A stretch of 47,621 nt of DNA from JBBKWX01 sp037969175 (GTDB lineage: Bacteria; Bacteroidota; Bacteroidia; AKYH767-A; JBBKVM01), in contig JBBKWX010000254.1 of the NCBI GenBank assembly GCA_037969175.1, forward strand, positions 1 to 47,621, written 5' to 3'. Under the pieces are notes generated by a model, which had not been told where the DNA came from, did not search any database, and saw only the letters and a list, made by a program, of their open reading frames with translations. Every line of letters begins with the position of its first letter. The first letter of the stretch is position 1. Both the position numbers and the translations under genes were made by a program. This document shows positions 41,114 to 47,621 of this stretch, piece after piece.

Positions 41114-41653
41114 ATGCGTTGGATAAGTAGTCACATTTTTCGTTTTATGGGTTGGAAAACGCAGGGATATTTCTCAGAACTGCCGAAGTATGTGATTATA
41201 GTTGGACCTCATACCAGTTGGACCGATTTTGTTATTGGACTACTTACCCGCAGCATACACAAATTGGATGCTTACTATTTGGGGAAAGCAGAATTATTTG
41301 TATTCCCCTTAGGCTGGGTCTTCAGGTTGTTGGGTGGTTACCCGGTTGAAAGATCAAAAAGTCAAAATTTGGTTGATTCCGTGATTCAGATTTTCGAGTC
41401 TAAATCTAAATTCAGAATTGCTCTTGCTCCGGAAGGAACAAGGAAAAAGGTGGAATCTTTAAAATCAGGGTTTTATTTTATTGCTGTGGGAGCAAAAATT
41501 CCAATTGTAATGGTTGCTTTTGACTATGGAAAAAAAGAAGTCAGGATTGAAGAACCCTTTATGCCAACAGGTAATTTGGAACTCGATATGGCGATAATTA
41601 AAAAATATTATTCCGGAGTGCAGGGGAGGCATCCTGACAAGGGGATAGATTGA
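41114..41653 (+). CDS. 1-acyl-sn-glycerol-3-phosphate acyltransferase-like (PlsC) protein
   Basis: 179 residues from ATG 41114, short for PlsC (about 240) but carrying the acyltransferase blocks: the catalytic HTSWTD (His33, Asp38; HxxxxD), the FRLLGGYPVERS segment of block II and APEGTRKK (about 100) of block III, followed by GAKIPIVMVAFDY. It should transfer an acyl group to lysophospholipid or a related lipid at the inner face of the membrane. The frame has no N-terminal transmembrane helix, as in the short Bacteroidota subfamily. Separate transcription unit from the downstream helicase, which has its own box. Confidence 0.88.
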   Translation: MRWISSHIFRFMGWKTQGYFSELPKYVIIVGPHTSWTDFVIGLLTRSIHKLDAYYLGKAELFVFPLGWVFRLLGGYPVERSKSQNLVDSVIQIFESKSKFRIALAPEGTRKKVESLKSGFYFIAVGAKIPIVMVAFDYGKKEVRIEEPFMPTGNLELDMAIIKKYYSGVQGRHPDKGID

Positions 41654-41692
41654 GTAAAATACTTCCAAATGTTTCTCCTCACTTGTTATTGC

Positions 41693-41700
41693 TAACTTTG
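41693..41700 (+). promoter_or_regulatory. -7 promoter element (TAACTTTG) of the DEAD-box helicase gene
   Basis: TAACTTTG, identical to the boxes at 39254 and 37346, 14 bp before ATG 41715. It overlaps the alternative GTG start at 41700. Confidence 0.5.
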
Positions 41701-41714
41701 TGAAAATTTTAAAT

Positions 41715-42965
41715 ATGGATTTTTCGCAATTAGGTTTAAATGAAACAGTTCTGGATGGATTGGAAGCTATGGGATTCAATAAACCTACACCCATTCAGGA
41801 GCAATCAATCCCCTTCATTCTTGAAGGTAAAGATTTGATCGCTTGTGCTCAAACTGGAACGGGCAAAACCGCAGCATACCTTTTGCCACTTTTACATCAG
41901 CTCAGCAATAAACACGCAAAAAATACCAAGGCTATTATTCTTGCACCAACAAGAGAATTGGCATTACAAATTGATCAGCAACTTGAAGGCTTCTCATATT
42001 TTATTCCTGTAAGTTCAGCTCCTGTTTATGGAGGTGGAGATGGTATCACCTATGAACAACAAAAAACAGCCTTACAGTCTGGCTGTGAAATTATAGTGGC
42101 TACTCCGGGTCGTCTGATTTCACATTTGGCATTTGGCTATGTTGATCTTTCTGAGGTAGAGTATCTGATATTGGATGAAGCTGATAGAATGCTTGATATG
42201 GGTTTTCTGGAGGATATCATGAAGATAGTTGATAAGCTTCCTTTGAAAAGACAGAGTTTGTTGTTTTCTGCTACTATGCCACCAAAGATCCGCGGGCTTG
42301 CAAAGAAACTTTTGCAAGATCCTGAACAAATAAATATTTCGATGTCGAAACCGGCTGAAGGAGTATTACAGGCTGCATATCTGACATATGATACCCAGAA
42401 GATCCCATTGGTATCTTCCATCTTAAAAGACCGTGATTTGCCAAGTGTGATCATTTTTACAAGTCGCAAATCTTCTGTAAAAGAAATTGCTAGAGCATTA
42501 CAGCGTATCAATTTGGGTGCGGCAGGTATCAGTTCTGATTTGGAGCAGAATGAAAGAGAACAGGTTCTGTTAGATTTTCGTAATCGTAAAAATCAGATCC
42601 TTGTTGCTACAGATATCTTATCCAGAGGGATTGATATCGAGAACATCAGTATGGTGATTAATTATGATGTACCACAGGATGCCGAAGATTATGTGCACAG
42701 AGTTGGAAGGACCGCGCGTGCTGAGACAACCGGAATCGCTTTGACATTTATCAATGAAAATGATATGTTCAAGTTTCATCGGATTGAAGAGTTAATTGGT
42801 TATCCTGTAAGAAAGGAACCATTGCCGGTGGAACTTGGTCCCGGTCCGGAATGGAACACAAAGAAACGTATGGATGGAAACAGATTTAAGGGAAAGGGAA
42901 AATCACACAATCCACGCGGAGGAAAAAGTAGTCATCATACACGAAAAGACAAACCCAACAATTAA
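41715..42965 (+). CDS. DEAD-box ATP-dependent RNA helicase
   Basis: 416 residues from ATG 41715. All core motifs are in order: Q motif MGFNKPTPIQEQSIP, I AQTGTGKT, Ia PTRELALQ, GG, Ib TPGRL, II DEAD, III SAT, IV IIFTSRK, V ATDILSRGIDIE and VI HRVGRTAR. A basic, glycine-rich tail (about 380-416; KKRMDGNRFKGKGK and beyond) should bind RNA non-specifically, as in RhlE-type helicases. Likely roles are ribosome assembly or mRNA turnover, often cold-linked. The tail end overlaps the -7 box of the following YbaB gene. Confidence 0.96.
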   Translation: MDFSQLGLNETVLDGLEAMGFNKPTPIQEQSIPFILEGKDLIACAQTGTGKTAAYLLPLLHQLSNKHAKNTKAIILAPTRELALQIDQQLEGFSYFIPVSSAPVYGGGDGITYEQQKTALQSGCEIIVATPGRLISHLAFGYVDLSEVEYLILDEADRMLDMGFLEDIMKIVDKLPLKRQSLLFSATMPPKIRGLAKKLLQDPEQINISMSKPAEGVLQAAYLTYDTQKIPLVSSILKDRDLPSVIIFTSRKSSVKEIARALQRINLGAAGISSDLEQNEREQVLLDFRNRKNQILVATDILSRGIDIENISMVINYDVPQDAEDYVHRVGRTARAETTGIALTFINENDMFKFHRIEELIGYPVRKEPLPVELGPGPEWNTKKRMDGNRFKGKGKSHNPRGGKSSHHTRKDKPNN

Positions 42966-42970
42966 TTTTG
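42963..42970 (+). promoter_or_regulatory. -7 promoter element (TAATTTTG) of the YbaB gene
   Basis: TAATTTTG includes the TAA stop codon of the helicase gene and lies 23 bp before ATG 42993. YbaB may also be read through from the helicase promoter. Confidence 0.4.
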
Positions 42971-42992
42971 ATATAAAATAATTCATCTGATC

Positions 42993-43283
42993 ATGTTTGA
43001 TATTTTAGGAAAATTAAATGAGGCGAAGAAGAAAGCAGAAGAAGTAAAACTGCGTCTCGAAAAAATTGAATTTAGTTCAACATCCGGTTCTGTTAAAGTA
43101 ACAGTCAATGGAAATAGAAAAGTATTAAGTATTGAATTATTAGATGATACTTTAACTTCAACAACCAAGATTCAACTTCAGGATAATATAAAAATTGCTG
43201 TGAATGAAGCCATGGACAACGCCGGAAGTTCTGCTGAGGCTGAAATGGCCGCAATCACTCGCGGAATGTTACCGGGAATGTAA
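42993..43283 (+). CDS. YbaB/EbfC family nucleoid-associated protein
   Basis: 96 residues. The YbaB pattern is clear: a helical N-terminus (FDILGKLNEAKKKAEEVKLRL), a central beta hairpin with SGSVKVTVNGNRKVLSIEL, and a C-terminal helix with LQDNIKIAVNEAMDNA ending in the usual methionine-rich GMLPGM. These dimers bind DNA and compact the nucleoid. It is usually next to dnaX/recR; here it follows a helicase instead. The TAA stop abuts the TAA of the convergent AlbA_2 gene. Confidence 0.92.
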   Translation: MFDILGKLNEAKKKAEEVKLRLEKIEFSSTSGSVKVTVNGNRKVLSIELLDDTLTSTTKIQLQDNIKIAVNEAMDNAGSSAEAEMAAITRGMLPGM

Positions 43284-43907
43284 TTAATAGATCGTGAAGT
43301 AATCTTCTCTTTCATCACTATGAACTCTGATGATTCTCAGACTGGCTAATTGAGAAAGAATATTGATTGCTTGTCGTCTTTTTATTCCCATATGTTTGAC
43401 ATACTCACGTAAAGTTATTCTTCCATTCTTTTCTATATACAAGAGCAATTCTTTTTGTTTTTCGGAGAATTTAATAGTCGTTCCTTCATCAGAAGAACTT
43501 TTTTTCATCATTTCTAACAACACAGTTCCTGCTAAAAGTGTTTGGTCACTCTTTCTGATATAGGCCCACCATTTTCCGCTTTCATCTTTTGCATAGTAGG
43601 GTTTGTCTTTTCCTTTAGCCGTGACTACTTCCAAAACAGATTTTCCATTAACGAGACTGACTGAAGTGACAATGGGAATTTCGGGTTTGCAGATTTTTTC
43701 TGCGGCATAATGGATCATGTGTTTTTCTTCTTCAGGATCAATACCCAATATTTTACCATTGTCTTTAACACCGATCAAAAGTGTTCCTCCCTTGTGGTTT
43801 GCAAAAGCACACAAAGTCTTTGCGATCTTATAATAGCTACTGACTTCTTGCTTGAAATCCAACTTTTCTCCTTCACCCTCCAGGATCATTTTTTCAATCC
43901 GTTTCAT
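43284..43907 (-). CDS. AlbA_2/Schlafen-type putative DNA-binding protein with winged-helix tail
   Basis: 207 residues. The AlbA_2 domain (about 1-120) has GEGEKLDFKQEV, KTLCAFANHKGGTLLIGVKDNG and WWAYIRKSDQTL, the standard signature of Schlafen AlbA_2 proteins. The C-terminal part (about 140-207) reads as a winged helix: KQKELLLYIEKNGRITLREYV and RRQAINILSQLASLRIIR. Proteins of this kind are usually called transcriptional regulators or ATP-binding proteins, with few tested. Monocistronic and convergent with ybaB with no intergenic base. No clear promoter box in the 274-bp region behind it. Confidence 0.88.
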   Translation of the reverse strand: MKRIEKMILEGEGEKLDFKQEVSSYYKIAKTLCAFANHKGGTLLIGVKDNGKILGIDPEEEKHMIHYAAEKICKPEIPIVTSVSLVNGKSVLEVVTAKGKDKPYYAKDESGKWWAYIRKSDQTLLAGTVLLEMMKKSSSDEGTTIKFSEKQKELLLYIEKNGRITLREYVKHMGIKRRQAINILSQLASLRIIRVHSDEREDYFTIY

Positions 43908-44181
43908 CTCACAAAATTTTATCTATATCCTGAATAATGATTTGAAAAAGTTCAAATCATTTAAATGTTGCCATAAAATACATATTTCTTGCAATATCAT
44001 TCTAGCTGAAGTTCTATTTTATAAAAACGTAATGAGCAATAAATCAGAATCAAAGTGAAATTGTTCGCAGACTAAATTCTGAAATTTTAAAAAATCCTTA
44101 CATAAAGAGGTTTTTCGGTTTATTCATCAATTCAAGACGGTTTGCTACGGTAGTTTTACACCGGTAAATATCAATAAACCT
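43908..44181. other. 274-bp divergent intergenic region
   Basis: AT-rich, between the divergent AlbA_2-type gene and the third T9SS gene. I found no TAnnTTTG box, hairpin or plausible small gene in it; promoters for both neighbours must lie here in a form I cannot recognise. Confidence 0.4.
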
Positions 44182-46869
44182 ATGAAACTCAAAAAACGTA
44201 TTGTTCAGAAAAGCAGAATTACTTTTCGGAAAATAGCCGTTGCAACAACTCTTACTATCCTAACGATCTCGTGTGGGGTATTTGTTTATTTAAATACAGC
44301 CGTCACACAAGAAGCTTTTGCCTCCACATCAGGAGATTATAGAAGTAAAAACAACGGTGTTTGGTCGGACAAGAATACATGGCAGATCTTTAACGGTACA
44401 TCCTGGAATAATGCAACTGTTGCGCCTTCGGGGGGAGGAATGACAGTTACAATCAAAAGTGGTCACACAGTTTTAAATACTTCAGGACAATCTTTAGACA
44501 ATGTAGTCATAGAATCATCTGCAATTCTTAATCATACAAATGGTACTTTCAAGATCAATAATGGGAACAACAAGGATATTATAGTGAACGGCCTGTTAAA
44601 CATTGAAGCTGCTGTTACTTTGGGTACCAATTCAAATTTAGTAGTCTTTGGTACTGTGGAAAAGCAGGGAGGGTCACTTACCTTAGGTAATAACAGCATG
44701 GTCGTTATCGAGTTGGGTGGACTGTTTAAGAATAAAGGGGGATCTATAGATACCTCGCCTAATCAATGGGTCGTGAAATCAGGTGGTACTTACGATCACG
44801 CAGATAATGGTAACAGTATTCCAAGAGCTGATTGGCAGTCAGGATCAACATGTTTAGTTAGCGGTACTGTAAATAGTATACCCGGAAATCTGGATCAGGA
44901 TTTTTGGAATTTTACCTGGAATAGCCCTTTACAGAATCAACAAAAAAATCTGGCTTCTGCATTGCAAACTATAAAAGGAGATCTTACTGTTGTATCAACC
45001 GGAACGGGTTCTTTGCTAATGAATCAAGGGAATAATCAAACTATGGATATATCCGGTAGTTATTATCATAATGGTGGTATTATTGGGATCACTGAAGGTG
45101 GAAACTGGGTAGTTTCAATAGGTGGTAATTTGAGTGTTAATGGTGGATTCATCAAGTTAACTGATGGCGCATCATCTAATGCATCGGGTAACCCACAAAT
45201 CAGGATAACTGGAGATTTACTTATGAATGCAGGGAGCATTGATATGAGCCAGTATTCAGGTACTACTATTAACAGCGGTTTGGGAACATTGGAATTGCTT
45301 GGAGATTTCAATATGACAGGAGGAACTATCACTGAAACTTCAACTACAATTGGTCGTGGCCAAATAAATTTTATTGGAACCAGAGAACAAAATTATATTA
45401 AAACAGGAGGTGTAATAACTCAGAATGTAGGTTATAAAGTTGCTGCAAATTCGATACTAAATATGGCGAACCAAATTGTAGAAGGAACTTCAGATTTTGT
45501 ACAAGAAGCCAACGCCAAGATCATTATTGGTTCAGACAATGGTATCTCATCTTCAGGAAATTCCGGAAACGTTCAAGTTAGTGGACTCAGAACATTCAGT
45601 ACATCGGGAGTCTATGAATATCGTTCTACATTAAGCCAGAATTCCGGTTCAGGTTTACCAACTGTTGTTAAGAAATTGATCATATCAAATATTTCGACCA
45701 TCAATTTGTTAACTTCTGTTTCTATTTCGGATTCGTTGATCCTTAATTCAGGAACCATATTTACAGGTACAAATATTATAACTTTGGGAACTGCAATTTC
45801 CAACGTAGGTAAACTAAAAAGGCAAACCGGATCAGTGGATGGCAATTTCAAAAGATGGATACCATCTGCTCCATCAGGTGCTTTTTTGTTCCCGTTATCA
45901 AGAGGAGGAAGATATTTGGGTGCGAACCTAACATACAGTTCTAATCCGAGTTCTGCGGGTGCAATTACAGCAAGCTTCATATCCGGAATTCCGGGAGGCA
46001 TTGGCTTGCCTCTGATCGAAACCGGAGTTGCAATATTAAATATTGGAACATTTGGTGTCTGGGATTTTGCAAGAGGTAATGGATTAAATGGCGGTAGTTT
46101 TACATTGACACTGGAGGGAAATGGTTTTACAGGAATCAATGATTTTGTATCCTTAAGGATATTAACAAGAACAAATTCTTCTGCTCTATGGACGCTCAGT
46201 GGTACTCATTTGTCAGGGCAAGGTTCAAATACTTCTCCTATTGCAAGAAGAAGTGCAGTAAACATATATGGGCAATTTGCTTTTGGAGGAGCCGGTGTTA
46301 ATCCTCTTCCTATTACGTTGACGAAATTCAATGTGAAGAACTCAGATGCTCAAGTCATGATCACATGGAGTACAGCAACGGAGTTAAATAACGATTACTT
46401 TGATATTGAAAGATCCATTGATGGAAAAGAGTATATGAATGTCGGTCGCGTAAGAGGCGGGGGTACAAGTAACAAACAATTGAATTATTCTTATTATGAT
46501 AAGAACCCATTGGTAGGAACATCCTATTACAGATTGCGTCAAACAGATTATGATGGAACTACAAAAGCATTTGACCCAAAATCTGTATCAAGAGAAAATA
46601 TGGAAGTTGCTCTTACTATTAAAGAAGTATATCCAAATCCATTTGTTACTGAATTGAATTGTCGATTTGAATCAGACCTGGCAGGAGAAGCTATAATAAG
46701 TCTTACTGACATGAATGGACGAATTGTAAAGAGTACGATGATTGAAGTCTATGGCGGATTTAATGAAGTGAAGATAAACTCGCTCGAAGATATTATCCCG
46801 GGGTACTATATCTTCAATTTGCAGATCGGTGAATCAAGACAGAGCATTAAAGTTTTGAAGAAAAATTGA
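44182..46869 (+). CDS. T9SS-secreted protein with beta-helix-like N-terminal region
   Basis: 895 residues. A basic N-terminus (MKLKKRIVQKSRITFRK) precedes a hydrophobic segment of about 25 residues; the Cys in TISCGVF lies in its middle and is not a proper lipobox, so cleavage near EAFAS is favoured. Residues about 50-500 are an extended beta solenoid: GDYRSKNNGVWSDKNTWQ, TVTIKSGHTV, and many GGNLSVNGG-, GDLLMNAGS- and GDFNMTGGT-type rungs. A fibronectin/Ig-like segment (about 713-800; PITLTKFNVKNSDAQVMITW and SYYRLRQTDYDG) leads to the T9SS type A sorting domain (about 810-895, VYPNPF). Surface or secreted; an adhesin or polymer-binding role is inferred. Ends at a nested hairpin terminator. 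Confidence 0.9.
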   Translation: MKLKKRIVQKSRITFRKIAVATTLTILTISCGVFVYLNTAVTQEAFASTSGDYRSKNNGVWSDKNTWQIFNGTSWNNATVAPSGGGMTVTIKSGHTVLNTSGQSLDNVVIESSAILNHTNGTFKINNGNNKDIIVNGLLNIEAAVTLGTNSNLVVFGTVEKQGGSLTLGNNSMVVIELGGLFKNKGGSIDTSPNQWVVKSGGTYDHADNGNSIPRADWQSGSTCLVSGTVNSIPGNLDQDFWNFTWNSPLQNQQKNLASALQTIKGDLTVVSTGTGSLLMNQGNNQTMDISGSYYHNGGIIGITEGGNWVVSIGGNLSVNGGFIKLTDGASSNASGNPQIRITGDLLMNAGSIDMSQYSGTTINSGLGTLELLGDFNMTGGTITETSTTIGRGQINFIGTREQNYIKTGGVITQNVGYKVAANSILNMANQIVEGTSDFVQEANAKIIIGSDNGISSSGNSGNVQVSGLRTFSTSGVYEYRSTLSQNSGSGLPTVVKKLIISNISTINLLTSVSISDSLILNSGTIFTGTNIITLGTAISNVGKLKRQTGSVDGNFKRWIPSAPSGAFLFPLSRGGRYLGANLTYSSNPSSAGAITASFISGIPGGIGLPLIETGVAILNIGTFGVWDFARGNGLNGGSFTLTLEGNGFTGINDFVSLRILTRTNSSALWTLSGTHLSGQGSNTSPIARRSAVNIYGQFAFGGAGVNPLPITLTKFNVKNSDAQVMITWSTATELNNDYFDIERSIDGKEYMNVGRVRGGGTSNKQLNYSYYDKNPLVGTSYYRLRQTDYDGTTKAFDPKSVSRENMEVALTIKEVYPNPFVTELNCRFESDLAGEAIISLTDMNGRIVKSTMIEVYGGFNEVKINSLEDIIPGYYIFNLQIGESRQSIKVLKKN

Positions 46870-46943
46870 TTATTGTATTATTTCTAAAAAGTTTCTGCGG
46901 TTTAATGTTATCGCGATAGCTATAAATTGAAGAAGTTTCATTT

Positions 46944-46999
46944 AAATCCGGATGCTTATTTTATTGCACTGAGCAATTTCATTTGCATCCGGATTTTTT
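46944..46999 (+). terminator. Long nested-hairpin terminator of the third T9SS gene
   Basis: A perfect 12-bp outer stem (AAATCCGGATGC, 46944-46955, with 46985-46996) encloses a 29-nt segment with an inner ATTGC/GCAAT stem (46963-46967 with 46973-46977), followed by a T tract to 46999. Confidence 0.82.
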
Positions 47000-47144
47000 C
47001 AATTAGAGTAAAAAGGATTAGAAATAATTGAGATAATTTGGATTTTAATTCTTCAAAAATGTGAAGGATGATTAATGGGATGGTAGTTTGATTTTGTTTC
47101 GGAGAACTATTCAGATACAATCAAAAATTCAACTCACAAATAGA

Positions 47145-47171
47145 TAAAAAAAAGACCGGATATCCGGTCTT
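47145..47171 (-). terminator. Rho-independent terminator of the DUF3127 gene
   Basis: AAGACCGGA pairs with TCCGGTCTT (47152-47160 with 47163-47171, minimal loop), followed on the minus strand by eight to nine T (plus-strand A run). It starts four bases after the DUF3127 stop codon. Confidence 0.9.
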
Positions 47172-47175
47172 AAAT

Positions 47176-47535
47176 TTAAAATGGAAGGTCGTCGCTTCCG
47201 CTGTCCTGAATAGGAGGGACGTCTGTTGGTGCAGAATAAGGCATAGCCTGAGGAGTAGAAGCATCCAACATTTCTATTCTCCATGCTTTCACATCCGTAT
47301 ACCACTTTTCATTAAATTCTCTGGATTCTATATTGATTCCTATTTTAACTTTATCTCCAATGCGTAGTTTCTTGATGTCACCTGCTTTATCGCCCCAACC
47401 GGTAATACATATTTTTTTCGGGTATTGATCTTCCGTTTCGATGACGAAATCCTGTTTAACCCATTCTCCATTTTTACCCTGACCGGTTTGTTCCGGATTG
47501 ATCTTAAATACTTTTCCTTCTAATTCTAAATCCAT
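47176..47535 (-). CDS. DUF3127 OB-fold-like protein with SSB-like acidic tail
   Basis: 119 residues from ATG 47535; the longer frame begins with TTG 47556. The DUF3127 domain (about 1-85) contains LELEGKVFKINPEQTGQGKNG, WVKQDFVIETEDQYPKKICI, VKIGINIESREFNEKWYTDV and WRIEML, a pattern of strands like an OB fold. After a Pro/Ala/Ser linker (about 90-112) the protein ends in DDLPF, closely resembling the DDDIPF tip that bacterial SSB uses to recruit partner proteins. By family this is a small cytoplasmic, probably nucleic-acid-binding protein common in Bacteroidota; its function is not established. Its terminator follows directly. Confidence 0.9.
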   Translation of the reverse strand: MDLELEGKVFKINPEQTGQGKNGEWVKQDFVIETEDQYPKKICITGWGDKAGDIKKLRIGDKVKIGINIESREFNEKWYTDVKAWRIEMLDASTPQAMPYSAPTDVPPIQDSGSDDLPF

Positions 47536-47587
47536 GATAAATTTATTTTTGTGCAAGTTACAAAAAGCTTCTGTGAACCTAAATAAT

Positions 47588-47595
47588 CAAATTTA
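47588..47595 (-). promoter_or_regulatory. -7 promoter element (TAAATTTG) upstream of the DUF3127 gene
   Basis: TAAATTTG on the minus strand matches TAnnTTTG, 52 bp before ATG 47535. Nearer the gene, TAACTTGC (47554-47561) is one or two bases off consensus and competes with it. Confidence 0.35.
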
Positions 47596-47621
47596 AGGAA
47601 GACGTGATTTACAGAGAATTA

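Noticed and set aside
43284..43907. AlbA_2/Schlafen-type gene as part of an anti-phage defence island
   Set aside because: No nuclease, restriction, toxin or mobile gene is near; its neighbours are housekeeping genes.
46909..46918. Perfect palindrome TATCGCGATA downstream of the third T9SS gene
   Set aside because: Single occurrence, short, with no regulated gene next to it; chance cannot be excluded.
1..47621. tRNA, rRNA, riboswitch, insertion sequence, attachment site or replication origin
   Set aside because: I read the intergenic regions for cloverleaf, aptamer-like, terminal-inverted-repeat and DnaA-box patterns and found none I could support; a covariance-model scan would be decisive.

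Overview
The window looks like a chromosomal segment of an AT-rich member of the Bacteroidota (probably a free-living, aerobic, phenylacetate-degrading lineage). Three things point there: three large surface proteins that end in type IX secretion (T9SS) type A sorting domains, one of them built of SprB repeats; many start codons preceded by the Bacteroidota -7 promoter element TAnnTTTG; and lipoproteins, a DUF3127 protein and PaaZ/PaaABCD proteins of typical Bacteroidota form. No tRNA, rRNA, CRISPR array, transposase or integrase was seen.

Layout. 1-3657: 3' part of a giant SprB-repeat T9SS protein. 3751-9793 (minus): operon paaZ, a crotonase, a fused alpha/beta dehydrogenase E1, a hotdog thioesterase and a small esterase. 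9874-14001: an SRPBCC protein, a secreted protein, and a translationally coupled pair of an RnfD/NqrB-like membrane protein and a DUF2330 protein. 14040-16294 (minus): paaI-pcaF-paaY. 16471-20805: a PLP-dependent alpha-oxoamine synthase-like enzyme, a single-domain response regulator, a membrane PAS histidine kinase and a small unknown protein. 20806-25283 (minus): paaA-B-C-D-G-H. 25385-33553 (minus): a 2722-residue T9SS protein made of four 1.6 kb beta-helix modules, a PKD domain and five PKD-like domains. 33708-37340 (minus): OmpR-type response regulator and histidine kinase followed by an OmpA-like lipoprotein and a coiled-coil protein. 37480-43907: lipoproteins, a J-domain membrane protein, thioredoxin-fold proteins, an acyltransferase, a DEAD-box helicase, YbaB and an AlbA_2-type protein. 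44182-46869: a third T9SS protein. 47176-47535: a DUF3127 protein.

How the genes work together. Together the three minus-strand paa blocks encode most of aerobic phenylacetate catabolism: the epoxidase PaaABC with its maturation factor PaaD, the isomerase PaaG, ring hydrolysis and aldehyde oxidation by PaaZ, beta-oxidation by PaaH and the 3-oxoadipyl-CoA thiolase, and the protective thioesterases PaaI and PaaY. The CoA ligase PaaK and the reductase PaaE are not present, so they must lie elsewhere or be replaced. The fused E1 may link the pathway to branched-chain oxo-acid metabolism, but this is inference.

The least expected structures are: four exact TTTAAT motifs spaced 11 bp apart between the OmpR-family two-component genes and the OmpA-lipoprotein gene; an A-B-A-B higher-order arrangement in the 2722-residue protein; a six-unit super-repeat in the SprB array; and the RnfD-like/DUF2330 pair of unknown function.
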